From: Spirogloea muscicola
Lineage: Eukaryota > Streptophyta > Zygnematophyceae > Spirogloeales > Spirogloeaceae
NCBI GenBank assembly: GCA_009602725.1
Contig: WELB01000078.1
Location: 107,956 to 171,955 of the forward strand
Direction of reading: 5' to 3'
Length of the DNA: 64,000 nt
The position numbers and the translations under genes were made by a program. Shown one piece after another: positions 61,781 to 64,000 of this stretch. The notes beneath the pieces were generated by a model, which ran no database searches, was not told the origin of the DNA, and worked only from the letters and a program-made list of their open reading frames with translations. The first letter of the stretch is position 1, and every line of letters begins with the position of its first letter.

Positions 61781-61935
61781 CAGATGCTCGGACTTGCTGG
61801 CCTCTCCCCACCTCTGTTGCAACTCCAGGGATTCAACTTGCATCCACATGCTGGCCATGCCTTGGTTACGTCCTGCTGCAGAGCATCCTGCTGCAAGTTA
61901 CTCCAATGTGCGGCTGTTGACCAGGGGTATATGAT
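61781..61935 (+). mobile_element. Degenerate LINE C-terminal tail
   Basis: Ends SYSNVRLLTRGI stop, the same C-terminal motif as the other LINE tails (S(D/N)xxxLTRGY). Strongly diverged. Confidence 0.55.
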
Positions 61936-62009
61936 GGCTAGTCTTAGCAGCCATGATTTCTATTGAGTGCTCTCTCCTTTCGCGCTGGGGCTTCTTAACG
62001 TTGACTTCT

Positions 62010-62235
62010 CGTCCTTCTGGGCCGGCCCTTCACAGCCACCGCCTGTGAGGGAGTGACATTTTTAAGGGAAAAATGACCTGAGGTTGCTTAGCAGGGGTTA
62101 CTGAGTGATACGTAGCTGCTTTGTTTCTTGTTGTGCTTTTGTTTCTTAGCGCTTCCCCTGGCCCCCTTCTCGTACTTTTTTTGGGCTGGCATTTCCAGCC
62201 CCTATCCTCAATGAGCGAGCCCATTCTTCCCGACA
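62010..62235 (+). repeat. Two hairpin elements
   Basis: 62010-62065 (GGGCCGGCCCTTCACAGCC) and 62160-62235 (TTTTGGGCTGGCATTTCCAGCCCC, then GAGCGAGCC). Confidence 0.65.
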
Positions 62236-62333
62236 ATTTTTATAGGGGGAAATGCGTGGAACTACCTGGGCGAGCCCCCCCCCCTTCCCAACCTTGGGGC
62301 CTCCACGACTTGTTGTAGTTGTACCGCTTTGAG

Positions 62334-62440
62334 GAAGTGGCTCTCCCAAAGGGGGCAAGGGCTGTGAGAAGCCAGCCCGAAAAGAATTGACAAGGTTCGA
62401 AGGGGCCAAACTACGAGCTAAGCAGCGACTGCGGGGCCTG
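62334..62440 (-). mobile_element. Hairpin element (form A, long) in a LINE 3' UTR
   Basis: On the minus strand, AGCCTCTTCAGGCCCCGCAG, then GTTTGGCCCCTTCGAACC and the full hairpin follow within about 40-70 bp of the LINE stop codon at 62476. The same extended left part is present in the rDNA insertion at 50436-50543. Confidence 0.8.
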
Positions 62441-62475
62441 AAGAGGCTATGGCAGAACGGGGGAGGATGGACCAC

Positions 62476-62765
62476 TTAGTAGTTACGAGTGAGGAGCCTC
62501 ACATCCGACAGACTAGCTGCCGGTAAACTATCCCCCTGACGAAAGCCGGAGGCCGCAGCGAGAGCACGGCCAGCACGCAGATGCAAGGCGTGGGCCATGG
62601 ACCGCTGGAGGGAGACGGACAAGCGCATACGATACACCTGAGCCCACGAGCCAGCGGCGTACCGCTTTGGCCCCAGCTTTACCTTCAATATTCGATGAGA
62701 AAGCCGCACTTAGGCGGTCGTACTCCGCCCTTATTTGCGCATTATTGCACTTGACATATGGAGAC
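62476..62765 (-). mobile_element. LINE C-terminal fragment
   Basis: Minus strand: NIEGKAGAKAVRRW-like region, then RMRLSVSLQRSMAHALHLRA, GRALAAASG, and SDVRLLTRNY stop (62476). Homologous to the LINE tails at 8.4, 49.9 and 52.4 kb but a separate subfamily. 5' truncated. Confidence 0.7.
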
Positions 62766-62924
62766 CGCACATCCTAACAAAGTTGAAATGATTGTCTGAC
62801 CCCCAGACACAGACTCGGACTGGTAAGCTGGCACTGTGGCACAGTCGTTGCTGCCAACTTCGGCAACTGCTGACGCCGTCCTAACCATCATTCACTGCTC
62901 CGCTTTTGTCAATTGTCGGGGCTG

Positions 62925-63820
62925 GCAGCGGAAAAAGCCTTGCCCTAGCCTGGCTGAAATGATCGAAGGGTAGGTGGGGCGATGGCTGTGAAACGCCAGC
63001 CCGTGCCAGCTCACGCCTTGCATCTGCATGTGCAGGCCGTGCCCTGGCTGCTGCTCCACGTATCGGCAGGGTAGTCCTATCTGGCTGCTAGTGTTTCCGA
63101 CTTGCGACTGCTTATTGAGCGGCCGTTATGAGTTATCCTTCTTTTCCTGCGTGCTCGCAGCTTTTCAATCTCTCTGGAAGTGTGTCATTTCTTCGTGGGC
63201 TGGACCTTCGCAGCCCTCGCCCTTTGAAAGAGCTACTCCCTCTAACAAGTGACGGACAAGGTCCGAACGGGCTGAGAAGTGCGTAAGCACACAGCTGTGT
63301 ACACAAGTGACTACTACGAATGGGTGCTCTTTAGCGCCCAGTCAGCAGCAAGTCGTACTTGCTTGCAGCCGGAAAAGTGGCACCTTGGCGAGACCCAGAA
63401 GCAGCAGCTAAGACGCGGCCTTGCTGCAAATAAAACTGCAAAAGCCTGGGACTGCCGGAGCGAGACTGATTCGGATGCGAAAAGAGCAACCCTAGCCTGG
63501 CATCCCCTCATCGCCGCTCTTTGTCCTAACAGCCGGGCTGACCTCTCACAGCCACTGTCTGCTTTGTAAGAGCTGGTTCTGCTTTTTGGGCTGGCTTCTC
63601 ACGGCCATCGCCTTATTTGGCAAAAGAAAGGACGCTACCAGCCGGGAGTCCTGGCGCGGAATGTTGGGGCCTGCCCCCATGATTCGCGGCTGCCGGTAGA
63701 AATAAGCTCATCTGAAGGAGGCGAGGGCTGTGAAAACCCAGCCCGAAAAGAATGTACAAGAAGAAAGACTATTCCAGTAGAGCGATGGCTGTGATTAGCC
63801 AGCCCAGGAAAAGGAGAGAG
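62925..63820. repeat. Hairpin-element cluster (about 6 copies) and LINE relic
   Basis: Copies at about 62970-63005 (-), 63190-63245 (+), 63525-63580 (+), 63583-63625 (+), 63705-63770 (-) and 63775-63815 (-). A SDLRLL LINE relic lies at about 63095-63115 (+). No gene was seen to the window end. Confidence 0.65.
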
Positions 63821-64000
63821 AAAATAAAGAATTGGTTCGAATTGCGGCCAGAGAAGCGCCAAAGCACGCAGCGACTCCATTAGCCACTGGGTGGTCTAAA
63901 TCAACGGGCAAGGAAAATACGCTACCACGGGGTGTGACACTCGTCCGGTCCCCGTTACTCATGGTTATCGACCGGTACGTCGCCCGCTAATCGCCAACTA

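Overview
The window looks like nuclear DNA of a photosynthetic green-lineage organism, most likely a green alga. The evidence is a photosystem I PsaD gene, a plastid-type glucose-6-phosphate dehydrogenase, a PICKLE-like CHD remodeller, a plant-type dihydropyrimidinase, interstitial TTTAGGG tracts and many GT-AG introns of 100-400 bp. Chlorophyte versus early streptophyte alga cannot be decided here. There are three assembly blemishes: a 741-base N gap (24148-24888) and single Ns at 18854 and about 41605. The last one joins two unrelated genes.

Layout: 0.5-1.1 kb RAB5IF/OPTI-like membrane protein (+). 2.6-6.9 kb plastid G6PDH (-, 11 exons, 630 aa when spliced). 7-12.9 kb a repeat-rich island with hairpin elements, LINE tails and a second short repeat family. 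13.3-18.1 kb GT77-type arabinosyltransferase (+). 18.4-18.8 kb histone H3 (-). 21.0-25.0 kb NDUFAF7 (-, crosses the gap), divergent from TMEM230 (25.4-25.9 kb, +). 26.5-29 kb double-Dabb stress protein (-). 29.9-40.2 kb CHD3/PICKLE (+). 40.4-40.8 kb a THO3/TEX1-like fragment. 41.2-42.2 kb PsaD 3' part joined to PRMT10 5' part (-). 42.3-44.0 kb a Gln/Ala-rich gene (+). 44.7-45.1 kb a 117-bp tandem array. 45.2-46.6 kb an unrecognised gene (-). 46.7-53.7 kb a LINE cluster with an 18S rDNA fragment. 54.0-57.6 kb dihydropyrimidinase (+, 14 exons, 533 aa). 58.9-60.4 kb RNase T2 (+, 6 exons, 226 aa). 61-64 kb more LINE tails and hairpin elements.

The main unexplained signal is a family of very small (about 60-110 bp) interspersed elements built around a GGCTGG...CAGCC stem-loop, with roughly 35-40 recognisable copies in both orientations. 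Four copies have clean, reconstructable empty sites with 4-6 bp target duplications. Two lie in an 18S rDNA fragment and two in the reverse-transcriptase ORF of a LINE. One LINE 3' end at 62.3-62.5 kb carries the same sequence just after its stop codon. This suggests the hairpin is a LINE 3'-tail or SINE module spread by a LINE with a C-terminal restriction-like endonuclease.

The host genes are mostly unrelated housekeeping genes: carbon metabolism, cell-wall glycosylation, chromatin, mitochondrial complex I assembly, pyrimidine catabolism and RNA salvage. Two tight divergent pairs (NDUFAF7/TMEM230 and PRMT10/QA-rich gene) probably share promoters.
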